Shown: piece after piece, positions 12,136 to 22,744 of the stretch
How positions within the stretch are numbered: the first letter of the stretch is position 1
Layout of the letters: every line of letters begins with the position of its first letter
DNA from: Coprinellus micaceus
Lineage: Eukaryota; Basidiomycota; Agaricomycetes; Agaricales; Psathyrellaceae
DNA length: 64,000 nt
Direction: 5' to 3'
Assembly (NCBI GenBank): GCA_951394405.1
Contig: OX596344.1
Location: 372,001-436,000 of the forward strand
Notes under the pieces: model-generated
Seen by the model: only the letters and a program-made list of their open reading frames with translations
The model's database searches: none
Told to the model about the DNA's origin: nothing
Made by a program: the position numbers and the translations under genes

Positions 12136-13918
12136 ACAGCGATGATAGGGGAGGAAGCAAGGAGAGGGTTTGATGGCCGCTGTGACTGACCCGGCTCAGA
12201 CTCTCCTCAGTCCTGGGGGGCAAACAACGCGAAACCTTCGAAGGCCACAACCTGCCCTCCTTTACTCCGTCCCCTAGGGCCCATCCGACGATGGGTATGC
12301 AAGGCTTCGGCACTAGGGGGAAGACAAACCAACGAAGCAAAACCTCTCCCAATCTACTGGCTCTAAATCTCCAACCCCCTACGCCTCCTCCGCTCAGATA
12401 TGTCGAGGTTCGTAGGGATGGGGCGATGCGTATCCGGTACGTCCTATGCTTATTCATTCCCACTTTGAAGCTCATCGTTTTCCAGCATCGAAGGACAACC
12501 TCCAGGACGTGACAGCCTCCTTCACGTACCTACTCCGCATCCGCCACGCCCACAAACCCCTTTTGCGCCCACGCCGAGAATCCACCATTGTCATCTCCGG
12601 GTCCCACATATCCCTCAGCCCAGCCAAGACCCGAGTCTCGAGTGCGAATCGAGGGCCATGGCTCCAGCCTCGGAGCTCGGCAGCATCGGTGGAATTGCTC
12701 TCGGGATACCTGCATCGTTGCGAAAGGCCGCCAAAGTGAACCTCACGAGCAATATCTGAGGAGGTCAACGAGGGGAACTTGATGGTGCTGAAGTATCTGG
12801 GCGGTGAGTACGCTTCTTGACCCTGTGGACCAACATTAAGTGGGATACACAGCACAGAAGTCGTCACCGGTCCTACGAGCTCGAAGCACCTCCAGAGATT
12901 TGAACGACCACGGAATCGAGGGACCCTCCCTTCGAAGTCGTCCATAGGGATGCGATTAGGTGGTACAATGGCGAGGTAAGCCCTCTTCTAACCGGTGAGA
13001 ACACTGTTGTGCTCACCCCCAGAAATAGGATCCAGTAGATGTGCTTATCGCCCTCGAAGTCGTCTAGCGCACCTCTAGGCTATCTCTGCCCACTCTGTAC
13101 ATGGACACTAGGCGTCTAGGTGCCGATATCAACCCTACACATATCACCCCAATGCACAGCTCGCTATCCAACGTTCAACGTCTTCTCGGGCCGCAATGGC
13201 AAACGCTCCCTCTCCCCTTCGGGTCTTCCCAGTGTCGAATCACTAATTCGGGGTCACGACATCCCCGGTGCGGTTCGCCCCAGGGTCGGTGGCTTCGAGC
13301 GGCCTACACGGGAACGCGATCCTCAATATTTCGGGGCTGATCAGCGCCCCGAGCAATAGGCTGAACGGAAGGTTACGATCACAACGTCGAAGCAGGACGC
13401 CAACTCAACGCCGTGGTTGGGTACGGGTGTAATCTAACGGTGCGTATTGCTGGGTATTCACCTTCTGTGTGAGCGTAATATACGAGGGTATACTGACGAG
13501 ATCTTCAGACTAAGATCGTGAACCCCACGGATTATACCATACTCTATTCGCGGTCTGTCCTCCGAGCGTTATCTCGACGGAAGCGTTGCAAGCGTAGGTG
13601 ATCCTACGGACCCTCATTCGTCCCTAGGAGGGCTATACCCCATGACTAGGGTACGTATGTTCTCTCCTTCCTCCCAGTCGTTCGTACTCACGTCCACCAC
13701 CACTCGGCAAACTAGATTTCTCGAGACGCATCCTTACGATCGGTTTCGATGAGTCAAAAAGGGTTGGAGCGTCTGGTCCTTGGGAATATGACTTGGCGTT
13801 GCGCTCATTCGGCTTCCCGTACTCGAAAACTTATATGCGAAATGTAGAGAAAGATCCCCTCTTCTCCCTGGCTATACGGCCCAGTCACGATGGATGCGCT
13901 GGGGTCTCTTCCGCAGGA
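12136..13918 (+). repeat. P-module copy 2
   Basis: Starts at 'gatgataggggaggaagcaag' and ends at the motif at 13,919. It is closest to copy 3 at 17.6-19.8 kb: they share the acceptor-like 'gctcatcgttttccag' (12,471) against 'gctcattgttttgcag' (18,105), the 'gtacgcttcttgaccctgtgg' segment (12,807 and 18,508), an exon-like stretch ending in GCGAG|GTAAGC (12,974) and its partner acceptor ...CCCCCAG (13,021), then 'ctctgcccactctgtacatgg'. The repeated donor/acceptor pairs argue that the module descends from a spliced plus-strand gene. I do not recognise the product. Confidence 0.5.
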
Positions 13919-13937
13919 TGACGTCATGGGCGCTTAA
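13919..13937. promoter_or_regulatory. TGACGTCA-TGGGCGCTTAA motif
   Basis: Perfect TGACGTCA palindrome followed by TGGGCGCTTAA at the end of P-module copy 2. It is preceded by 'cttccgcagga', which also precedes the copy at 28,285. Confidence 0.45.
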
Positions 13938-13959
13938 GTGTTGCCTGTGCTCGTTTCCA

Positions 13960-15260
13960 TTATTCAGAGCCAAGTCAATACGAGAGGACAGATCATAACC
14001 ATGCGCAGATGGCACGGATACATTAGTCTATGACGGCCCCCAATTTCTATTCATTTTTTCTCCTGGCATAGGCCAGAACGCCGTCTAAACGTATGTTTGG
14101 GAAATGCTATGCTCAATTCTGCATCGAAAGTAGCGTAACACGCTCCTCCCTCAACCACCCCGACGCCACCCGTCCACACCCCGGACGATCGGCTTCGCTC
14201 AACTCCTCGGTACCCTGGTACCTCCACCCTCAACCTGGAGTTGGGGATATCCACGCATACGGTCGTTGGTCTCCCTCTCGCTGACAGACACTCGACCTGA
14301 AGGTTCAGAAGAGAAAGACAGGATCCGCCTTCGAGGTTGTCGGGCTCGGATAAAGGGCACTATACGACGGGTTCGCAAGCGCCGAGGGATCTGGGTTCGT
14401 CCAGTCCGTTTGTCCGCGTAGGATAAGATGGAAGATGCGGATGTTTGCAGGGCCAAGTACCGCCATCGTCCTTTCGCAGTGGAGAGTTTGGGATCTGGAG
14501 GTCGCTCGTCGATTGAGAGGTTGAGACCGTCGACGGCGAAGGGAGAGAGGGCACCGAGGGAGAGAGAGCCGCGGGTAATACATAGGAAATGGGGGTACGG
14601 GCAGAGAGCAGACCAAGGCCGATAGTAGGGTTTTAGACCGCGTTTGACTTCAGTGAGGGTCGTTTAGGTTTGGAGTACTGGAGCCTCAAAGTGGTCGTGC
14701 GAGAGAGGAATTGTAACCCCCTGGGTGTTGCCTGGATCGACGTTTCGCGTCGAAGGCCCGGGACGTGGAGCCCCGTCGTTGATTATTCATTCGTCAATCG
14801 AGCGGGGTCGTAGGTCGGCGACGACAACGGGGCAGAAGGGATCGAGGCCGAGAGAGCGGAGGCGCTGGTATTGTGGGGTACGATGTGATACAGTCAAAGG
14901 AAGTTGAGGAGGTCGCGGGGAAGGGATCCAGTGGAGGTAAGGAGGATGTGGTGAGGGGGCTTGGGGAACGGCCGATACCCAAGTTCAGATGGTGTTTGCT
15001 TTCGTGTTCACACGGATACACAGGGGTACGATGCGGAGTCGTCCTCGAGCAGCTTTGAAGGGCACATGGCGGGCAGCATCGTGTCCAGGAATATGATGTG
15101 TGGATGGGCACATTCCGTGCTTGCTCTACCGTACCGTTGGAAAAGCCTTCCGGATTACGATTCTGCTGGTGAGGACGTTTCGTCGTTCGAGGGTGTCGTT
15201 TCGCTTTCGGCCTTTTCGATCGGGCGACACCACAGCGTCCTTCAATAGGCAACTAGTGGT
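13960..15260 (-). repeat. M-block copy, paired with 19.9-22.2 kb
   Basis: Aligns with 19,880-20,950 and onwards: both begin with a 'ttctcctggcata..ccagaacg..gtctaaac' stretch (14,061 and 19,913), then 'gcgtaac.cgctcctccctcaac', then 'agctgacagacactcgacctgaag', and later 'cgtcaatcgagcggggtcgtaggtcg' (14,791) against the same at 20,630. Minus-strand reading shows CT-rich exon-like pieces but no continuous frame shared by both copies. No function assigned. Confidence 0.4.
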
Positions 15261-15474
15261 GGTAGCCAAGAAGAGGAGACTGGGAGGCGTGACGATGACT
15301 CGGAGGAGGACAGGTGTTTGATGGCCGGTTCGACTGACCGAGACTCCTGATCCGTTCCCTTATCGGGAGCTCCAAGTCAGCCTCCGAGGCGCTTTTTCTC
15401 TCGATGACTTTCAATCTCTCCTGCGCTTCTCCAACCCCTGGGAATCGCCGCCTCTCCTCGCCCGCCACCCTTCC

Positions 15475-15714
15475 ATGGCACTCGCCGACGAAAACACACC
15501 GTCCAGTGAACGACAGCCTCCCAGGAGCGAACAGACGAAGACGCCCTCATCGTTTCCCCCCTCATCGCCGGCCCTTCCGTCACCTCCTGTCCCCTCGCCT
15601 ATCGACCTTCCGTCCCTGTGTTCCTTCATCCACTCAGGTGCCACGCACGAACGGTCCAAAAGCACGCAGTCGCCTTCTCTCGGCAACCCAATGACTGACC
15701 TCCTTACTAACTGA
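15475..15714 (+). CDS. 79-aa frame conserved in a second copy
   Basis: An ATG-initiated 79-codon frame (begins MALADENTPSSERQPPRSEQ) has a same-length, clearly similar counterpart at 22,470-22,709 (MPLADDNTPSSERWPPRSEQ), with aligned start and stop. It is rich in Ser and Pro with no motif I recognise. It lies in a duplicated block that faces the 3' side of a MAD1-like fragment, and may be one exon of a gene neighbouring the donor MAD1 locus rather than a gene of its own. A third copy (0.8-1.26 kb) has lost the frame. Existence as a protein is uncertain. Confidence 0.3.
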   Translation: MALADENTPSSERQPPRSEQTKTPSSFPPSSPALPSPPVPSPIDLPSLCSFIHSGATHERSKSTQSPSLGNPMTDLLTN

Positions 15715-15744
15715 ATTTGATGTTCCCCCTCTACACACATCCTG

Positions 15745-16800
15745 CAACCTCTTCAACCCTTCCTCCTTCTGCCGCACCGCACCCTCAAGCTCCCTCTTCT
15801 CCCTCCTCACCTGCTCCCAACTCTCCCTCGGTACCGTCCCCCCACCTTGCCCGGTACCCCCTTCACCCTGCCCCGCCCTCACACCACTCCCCTCTAGCAT
15901 TGCATCCGCTTGAGTAATGCCTCATTCTCCCCCCACAATTTCTCCTCCATCTCCCTCCTCTTGTCCACCTCCTTCTAGTCGTGCTGCTCTCCAAAGCCCA
16001 GGACGCGCACATTAGGTGGGACGTGTCGGCCCCCGGCGATCCCGCCTCAGACCTCGAACGGATTTTGTTCGAGAGTCTCCACCTGTTTCTCCATTTCCTT
16101 GATCTGCTCCTAACCCGGCGATGGTGGCGTGGGTCTTCCCTTCGGATTCCAAACTGTCGTGTTGAGATTGTAGTTGATCGAGTTCTTCACTCGGGACGCC
16201 TTTGCCCACAGCACCTTTCGTAGTTTGTTCGAGACCCTCTAGCTCCTCGACCAGACGTTCGTTCTCTGCCTTGTACTCGCCGAGAAGAGCTTTGAGCTTG
16301 GCGAGGTGCTCGAGGTTTGTTCCATCGACGGTCGAAACGGCGATGGGTGATGGGGTAGACTCTTCCAGTAACTGGGCATTTGACAACGGCAGCATGGGCT
16401 CGGGGTACGATTTCGATGGAGAGGCGGCCCAGTTCGCATGTTCGGCTCTTGAGGCGTTGAGCTCAGCTTCGAGTTAGGCGCAGGTTTGGCGCGGTTCGGT
16501 CGCCGTGCTCTGTTTCGCTCGTCGTAAGACCTCGATGGATTCGCGTCGTTAGCTTCGCGTTCTTACTTTCGAGGGCACGGAAGTAAGTCGCCTGACACCC
16601 GAGTTCTTCCCGTACGACCTCTGTGTTGCCTAGGTCCGCTGAGGACCGGTTAGCGTACAACACGGCTTCTGTGTCATGGAATTGGTCATGGAGGTTGTGG
16701 ATCGTGCGTCCGCTGAAAGGGGTAGTGGAATAACCGACTTGACAACGCGTAAGGGAAGACGGGAAGAAGGGGGGATTAAAGCAAAAGGAACCGGAGACCG
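15745..16800 (-). pseudogene. MAD1-like spindle-checkpoint fragment, copy A
   Basis: Mad1 is the long coiled-coil partner of Mad2 at kinetochores and nuclear pores. On the minus strand, reading from 16,790 to 15,745 across several frames, pieces occur in the order expected for fungal Mad1: SADLGNTEVVREELGCQATYF with SKNAKLTTR; LPLSNAQLLEE; a heptad-rich LAKLKALLGEYKAENERLVEE segment; the FGEQ-like region; then VPRESWEQVRREKRELEGAV with KEEGLKRLQDV, after which similarity stops. The globular C-terminal (RWD-like) domain is missing. Frames are broken by stops and indels, so this is a pseudogene. The left junction, just after the LQDV segment, is at the same base in copy B. Identification rests on recall of Mad1 sequences, not a search. 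Confidence 0.55.
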
Positions 16801-16824
16801 AGAACGCCGGGGAGAATCATTGGC

Positions 16825-17600
16825 CACGGTCTCAACCGCGGCTTGACCTTGGGACAGGCTGCATTCAAGGTCGAGAGGTTGTGCAAATACGCGTCGGTAG
16901 CGTTCAGGACCGTCGGGGCTGCAATGGTCACGAAGGCATAGTCAGCTCGTGCGCAGGCTTCTCGCGTAGCAGGTTGCCAGGAGAAACAAAACATACTTCT
17001 CTCCAACTACGCCCCCAATGTGTTCTCCTCTCCCAGAGCACTCGGCGAGTACACGCCGGGGTGCTAATCGCATTGCCTGCAGATGGAGATTTGGAAGTTC
17101 TGTCGGCGGTTGGGGGAGCTGGGCCGAGATATTCATGGATTCGTGTTGAAGGTGGGGAGGGTTGTCGCCCAAGAGGATGGATTCGTCACGGCGCTGGATA
17201 GGTCGCGTCAAGGAGGGTCTAGCTGAAAGGAGTGAAGGATATTCTGTGAGTTCACGCCCGAGATCCTCGCACGTCGCCTCAGAAAGAATAAACCGCACCT
17301 TTCTCCAGCTGAGCGAGCCAAGAACGCCTCCTCGCATAGGGTATTCGTTAATGCGGTGCAAGGATCTGGTGTCGTTAAACGAGACGTGGCCACGGAGTCT
17401 CCGTAAGCCCTGGTGGCGACTGGAGGCGTCGAGTTGAGGAGTTGAGGGATCGAGGGAGGTGGTCGGTCGAAGCCTCCAACCGCAACGGATGGCATAGAGA
17501 ACTGGGCGCGGACTAGTCGGTGATACGGCCGAGCCACGGAGCCCTGAGTGAGTGCTCCCACAGGTCAGTGTCGGCTCGAGGACGAAGATGCGTGAGGGCC
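16825..17600 (-). repeat. N-block: eroded two-exon segment
   Basis: Minus-strand junctions recur here and at 29.24-30.35 kb and 48.15-53.05 kb. An acceptor before a short exon reads APTVLNATDAYLHNLSTL...KPRLRPWP (16,925-16,805). It is preceded to the right by a donor after a TLE/WRE-type exon (16,995) and, farther right, an exon ending SFNDTRSLHRINEYPMRGGV (about 17,390-17,300). Sister copies read APTFFDTIYTYLYGLSTLDA and APTSFNAIYTSAYDPSTLDA. The conserved exon peptide and splice sites show descent from a real spliced gene. I do not recognise the family. Here the block begins right at a MAD1-like junction (about 16,800). Confidence 0.45.
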
Positions 17601-17604
17601 GTGG

Positions 17605-19770
17605 GTGATCATGACTGGAGGAAGCGAGGAGAGGTTTGATGGCCTCTTTGACTGACCGACTCAACTCTTCCCACTACTTCCACTACCTCGACCCTCGTCT
17701 CAACGCTTTCCCTCCGATGTTCGAATACACGCTTCCATACTCCGCCTCTCAGCCTGTCCCACTATTCCGTCGAGCGCCGACTGCTCGAATTCCCAGCCCA
17801 ACCTTCTCTCGCTCTCGTTCCACCACCAATGCGGACGACGGACGATCGTACAGCTTGGTTCTGGGCAGCGAAACACCCTAAACCTTCGAAGCCCACGGTG
17901 TATTCTCCCTCGTCCCTTCCGCTGAAAACTATCCAACGATGAATACGACAAAACATTCCTGCTGGCGGGCAAACCAACGATACGAGGGACCTCTCTACTG
18001 GCTTGACACCCCCTTGTGTATTCTCCTCTCAGATGGGTCGGTAACCGTAGGGATGGGGCGATGTATATCTGGTACATTCTATGCCCATTCATTTTCGGTT
18101 CGAAGCTCATTGTTTTGCAGCATCAAAGGATGGAATCCGCCCTCCACGAAGCGACGACCTCCCTCACCCACCTACTCCGCACCCCCACTACCACAGCAAC
18201 CTCTTAATCCTACGCCAAGAATCCCTCATTGCCACCTCCGGATCCTACATATCGCTCATCGCCCCGAACAAGTCCTCGAGTCGCATCGAGTACGATGAAA
18301 AACAACCTCTTCCTCCTTCGGCCATGCAAGGGTGTTGGAGAAGTGCGGATCGTGGGCTATGTCTCTGGCCGCAGAGCTCAGTAACATCGGTTAAGTTGCT
18401 GAGAGATGCCTGCACTGTTGCAGAACGCCGCTGAAGTGAACCTTCTGAGCGATATCTAAGGACGTTTACGTGGCGAGCCTGATGATGTTGAAGTCGCTGG
18501 GCGGTAAGTACGTTTCTTGACCCTGTGGGCCATTTCTAAATGACATGCATAACGCAGATAGCCGTCACCGGTCCTACGAGCTGGGAGCACCCCTCGGAGA
18601 TCTGAGTAAGCCGCAGGGTTGAAGGGCTGTCACTTCGAAGTCGCCTATAGGGATGCAATTAGACGGCCCAACGACGAGGTAAGCCCCTCTCCTTCCTCAC
18701 CGAAGAGAACACTCTCGTGCTCACCTCCAGAAATAGGATTCGGTAGGCGTGCGAATCGCCCTCAAAGCCGATGGACACACCTCTGGGCTATCTCTGCCCG
18801 TTCTGTACATGGAACCTATGCGCCTTGGCCCCAGTGTCAGCTCCATTCACCCCAACGCACAGCCTGCGACCTAGTTTTCAGCGTCTTCTTCTTGTCAACG
18901 GCGAAGGCGAAGCTCCCTCTCGGCTTGGTCTTACCAGCGCCACCATTTCGGAGTCACGTCCCCAAATGCGGTCCGCCCCAGTGTTGGTGCCCTCGAATCA
19001 TCTTGACGTGAACATGCGCCTCAACGTTTTGGAAGTTGATCGGCCTTCCCGAACAATAGGGTGTAAGGAGCATCACGATCGCAAAGCCGACGCAAGATGC
19101 GAAGTCGGTGCCGTAGTAGGCACGGGGTATATCTAACGGTGCGTATTTCTGCCACTGTGTATTCACCTTCTGTGTGAGAGTAATATAGGAGGGTATACTG
19201 ACGAGGTCTACAGACTAGGATCACGAAACCCACGAAGTATACCGTGCTCTGGTGGCGGCCTGTCTATGTCGACGGAAGCGTTGTAGGGATAGCCAACTCT
19301 ACGGATCCTCGTTCGTCCCTAGAAGTGTTATACCCCATGACTAGGGTACGTATATTCTCTTCTTCCTCCCAGTCGTTCGTACTCACGTCCGCCACCGTTC
19401 GGCAAACTAGGCCTCTCGAGACGCATCCCCTCGGCCACCATCGACGTGCATATTCAGCACCCTCCGAAAACTACGTGCAACCCCCATGCCTACCCCTCCG
19501 TGCTCGGTGTATCGTAGCGGTAGACTCTTGTTGAGGTCTCGAAACTGAGCTTATAAAGCATCTTTGCCTCCCCACGCGCGATTTCGATGAGTAAGTCGAC
19601 GTTGGCTGTCCGGCCTGTACTCGGGAACCTGCATGTGGGGTACAGAGAAAGATCACCCGTTCTCCCCCAAGTCTATTGTACTCGCCAAACAACAAGTAGA
19701 AACGGGAGATCTCCTCTCTAGCTATACGACTCAGTCACCATGGGTGCTTGCAACCTCCTCCTCCGCAGTA
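17605..19770 (+). repeat. P-module copy 3
   Basis: Starts at 'tgactggaggaagcgaggagaggtttgatggcc' and ends at the motif at 19,771. Splice-like sites match copy 2: acceptor at 18,105-18,120; donor GGTAAGTACG at 18,503; acceptor before 'ccgtcaccggtcctacgagct' (18,560); donor GACGAG|GTAAGCC (18,680); acceptor CTCCAG (18,727). The exon after it encodes a peptide like LSLPVLYMEP, matching LSLPTLYMDT of copy 2. An unidentified spliced plus-strand gene is the likely ancestor. Frames are now interrupted. Confidence 0.5.
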
Positions 19771-19790
19771 TGACGTCATGGGCGCTTAAG
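19771..19790. promoter_or_regulatory. TGACGTCA-TGGGCGCTTAA motif
   Basis: Same palindrome and flank as at 13,919, at the end of P-module copy 3; it is the best-conserved pair of the set. Confidence 0.45.
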
Positions 19791-19879
19791 CGCTGTCTGT
19801 GCTCGCTTCCATTAATCAGAGCCCGGTCAATACGAGGGAAAGGTGGTCATAATCGTACGTAGATGGCACGAGCATCGTA

Positions 19880-22255
19880 GTCTGTAACGACCCTCAATTT
19901 CATTTCATTATTTTCTCCTGGCATACACCAGAACGATGTCTAAACATACTATGTGGGGCCCACGCTATGCTCAGACCTGCGTCTATAGTAGCGTAACGCG
20001 CTCCTCCCTCAACTTCCACTCCGTTGTCACCCGTCCACACCCCGAAAGATTCGCTTCCCTCAACGCCTCGGTACCCTGATACCTCCAAACTCAACCTGGA
20101 GTCGGGCCCATCCACCCGTGCGGTCGTCAGTCTCCCTCTAGCTGACAGACACTCGACCTGAAGACATACAGCGAAGAGAGAGCCGCCTTCGAGGTCGTCG
20201 AGCTCGAACCGCGGGTACTGGACGATGGCTTCGCAGGTGGCGAGGAATTTGGGTTCGTCGAGTTCCCTCGTGCGTGTAGGATAAGGCGGAAGGTGTGGAT
20301 GTTCCAGACTATCATGATCGTCGTTTCGCGGTGGAGAGGTTGGGATCTGGAGGTTCGCTCATCGATCGAAAGGTCAAGGTCAGGAGAAAGAATGTCGAGG
20401 GAACCAGATCCGCGGGTAATACGATAAACACAGGGAGGCTGATAGAGTGCAGGCCGAGGCATGTGGTACGGCTTTGCATCGAAGGTTTGGGTCTTGGTGA
20501 GGGTTGGAGTACTTGGGGTATTTGGGCCTCGAAGTGGGCATGTGAGGGGAAGTGGAGACGCTCAGAGGTCTTGTCGCTATCGACGTTTAGCGCGTTCAAG
20601 AGCTGGGGCCCCGTCGCTGATTGTTCATTCGTCCATCGAGCGGGGTCGTAGGTCGACGACGACAACGGAGCAGAGGCAATCGAGGTGGAGAGAGTGGAGG
20701 CGAAGGTATTGCGGGGTGCGAGGTGGTAGAGTTGAAGGAAGCAGAGGAGGAGGCCGAAGGGGCTGCGGGAAAGGGATCGACGGGAGTAAGGAGAACGGGT
20801 CGAATGGGCGAAGGCCGACACTCGGCTGTAGACCGCGTTTACGTTCGTATTCACGACGTGGGGACGCCATCGCTCGCTGATACGCAGGGGTACGGTGCCA
20901 AGTCGTTGTCGGGCAGCTTTGAAGGGCACATGGCGAGCAGCATCGCGCCGAGGAATCCGATGTGTAGGTAATCTGGAGAAAGGCGACGAGACAGAATAAA
21001 ACGAGTTAGCCTAACCGGTCGCTTCCTCGCACCATGGAGAAAAGGAGAATCAACATACCTCACGTTAACTCGGCAGTTAACGAGTCCTTCTTTTCTGGGG
21101 ATGAGGCAGAGTTGGTGTCGAACTGGGACTGGAGGGCGTTTGGCCGGGGTCTTGAACGAGGAAGAATTCATGCTTTCTTTACCTCGTTGTACTTCAGTTG
21201 TGCACGGTCTTTCTTGCGTTCGTTCTCGTAGCTCTCGTCGTGTAGAGTGGCGTCACGTCGGCCCGGGGTTTCGGGCTTCATGGATACCGCCCCAGGCTGA
21301 AGGCCCCTGCCCGCCCAGTCTCTTGCAAGCATCCTCTTCTTCCTCTCGCTCCCCATTATCTCGTCCAGCCACCCCGTGCAGCTCAGCACGTAAGCTCGGT
21401 CTTCGACACCTCGAGCTCTGCCTCATCTTCGCATCATTCTCCACCGGCCCCTCCTTCTCCTCCACCGTCGCCGACTCCTTTCCAAACTCGTCCCCTCGTT
21501 CGACACCTCGATCATTTCCTCCGTGGATTCAACTCCAAGCTCCACTTCCTGTTCGCAAATCCCTGGGGTAGAAACTCCAATATGGAATCTGGGGAAGAGG
21601 TCATATGGGCCGTTTGGCCCCAAGCAAATCGCTCAGTCGTTCAACGTAGTTGGAGATATGTCGGCGGGGACGTTAACTTGGGGATGACAAGGTTTGATAC
21701 CAATGGACGCGAGAGGGGAGGAGCGTAAACGTCAGGAAGCCGTACGCCATGTGCCTCACGTCCTGGTCCAGGTCTTGAGCGTGATAGAGGGGAGTCGCGA
21801 CGAAGGTCGAACTAGTGCTGAAAGTCCGAATTCCAATCCATTATGGCGTCGAGAGGAGGTTGCGTATGATGGGATAGAGATGTATGCCGTCGGAGGACAG
21901 GAGCGTTCGGCCAAGGATAGGAAAAAACGGGCTGAGCGCCCGTCAGCGAAGGGCAGCACACAAGGAGTGGGAACGGAAACTCACCTTTCTACCCAACAGC
22001 CAACGAATCCCTCGGAATCAGATTGGGCGCTCAATGACACCTTCCAGGATTCAATGCCGGGCAGGTAGGAGGGTCTAGTAGGGCCTTGGATGAGGAAATT
22101 CCGTGCTTGCTCTACGATGGTGTTGGGCAGGCCCTCCTGGCAATTCTCCCGGCGAGGATGTATCGTCGTTCGAAGATGTCGTTTGGCTATCGGCCTTTTC
22201 GGTTGGGTGATATCACCGCGCCCCTCGATAGGCAACTGGTAGCGGTAGCCAAGAA
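19880..22255 (-). repeat. M-block copy, extended
   Basis: Aligns with 13,960-15,260 at both ends but carries about 1 kb of extra sequence (about 20,980-22,070). The extra part holds a coding-like minus-strand frame (21,389-21,168, DATLHDESYENERKKDRAQL within it) that is Lys/Glu/Arg-rich and helix-prone, and small splice-like sites. The block ends in the same 'ggaaattccgtgcttgctctac...' region that occurs at 15,110 (ccgtgcttgctctacc). The extra segment may be captured host sequence; no family recognised. Confidence 0.4.
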
Positions 22256-22469
22256 GGGGAGACTGGGAGGCGCGACGATGAGGGGAGGAGGCAAGGGTCG
22301 TTTGATCGCCGGCTTGACTTACCGAGATTATTGATCCGTTCCCTTATCGGGATCTCCGAGTCAGCCTCCGCGGCGCTTTGTCATGGCTTTTTCTCTCGGC
22401 GACATTGAATCTCTGCTGCGCTTCTCCAACCTCTAGGGATCGCCGCCTCTCCTCGCCCGCCGCCCTTCC

Positions 22470-22709
22470 ATGCCACTCGCCGATGACAATACGCCGTCCA
22501 GTGAACGATGGCCTCCCAGGAGCGAACAGACGAAGACGCCCTCGTCCTTCCCCCCCTCATCGCCGCCCCTTCCGTCATCTCCTGTCCCCTCGTCTATCGA
22601 TCTTCCGTCCCTGTGTTGCTTCGTTCCCTCAGGTGTCACTCACGAACGGTCCCAAAGCACTCGGTTGCCTTCTCTCAGCAACGCAATGACTGACCTCCCT
22701 ACTGGCTGA
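22470..22709 (+). CDS. 79-aa frame, sister of 15,475-15,714
   Basis: Same-length frame as the one at 15,475, with most residues conserved and the same boundaries. An upstream ATG at 22,382 opens a short frame (MAFSLGDIESLLRFSNL then stop) that may be the true original start, separated by one nonsense codon or an unrecognised intron. It is convergent with the MAD1-like fragment to its right. Ser/Pro-rich, no motif, function unknown. Confidence 0.3.
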   Translation: MPLADDNTPSSERWPPRSEQTKTPSSFPPSSPPLPSSPVPSSIDLPSLCCFVPSGVTHERSQSTRLPSLSNAMTDLPTG

Positions 22710-22744
22710 ATTCGATGTTCCCACTCTACACACATCCTGCAACC

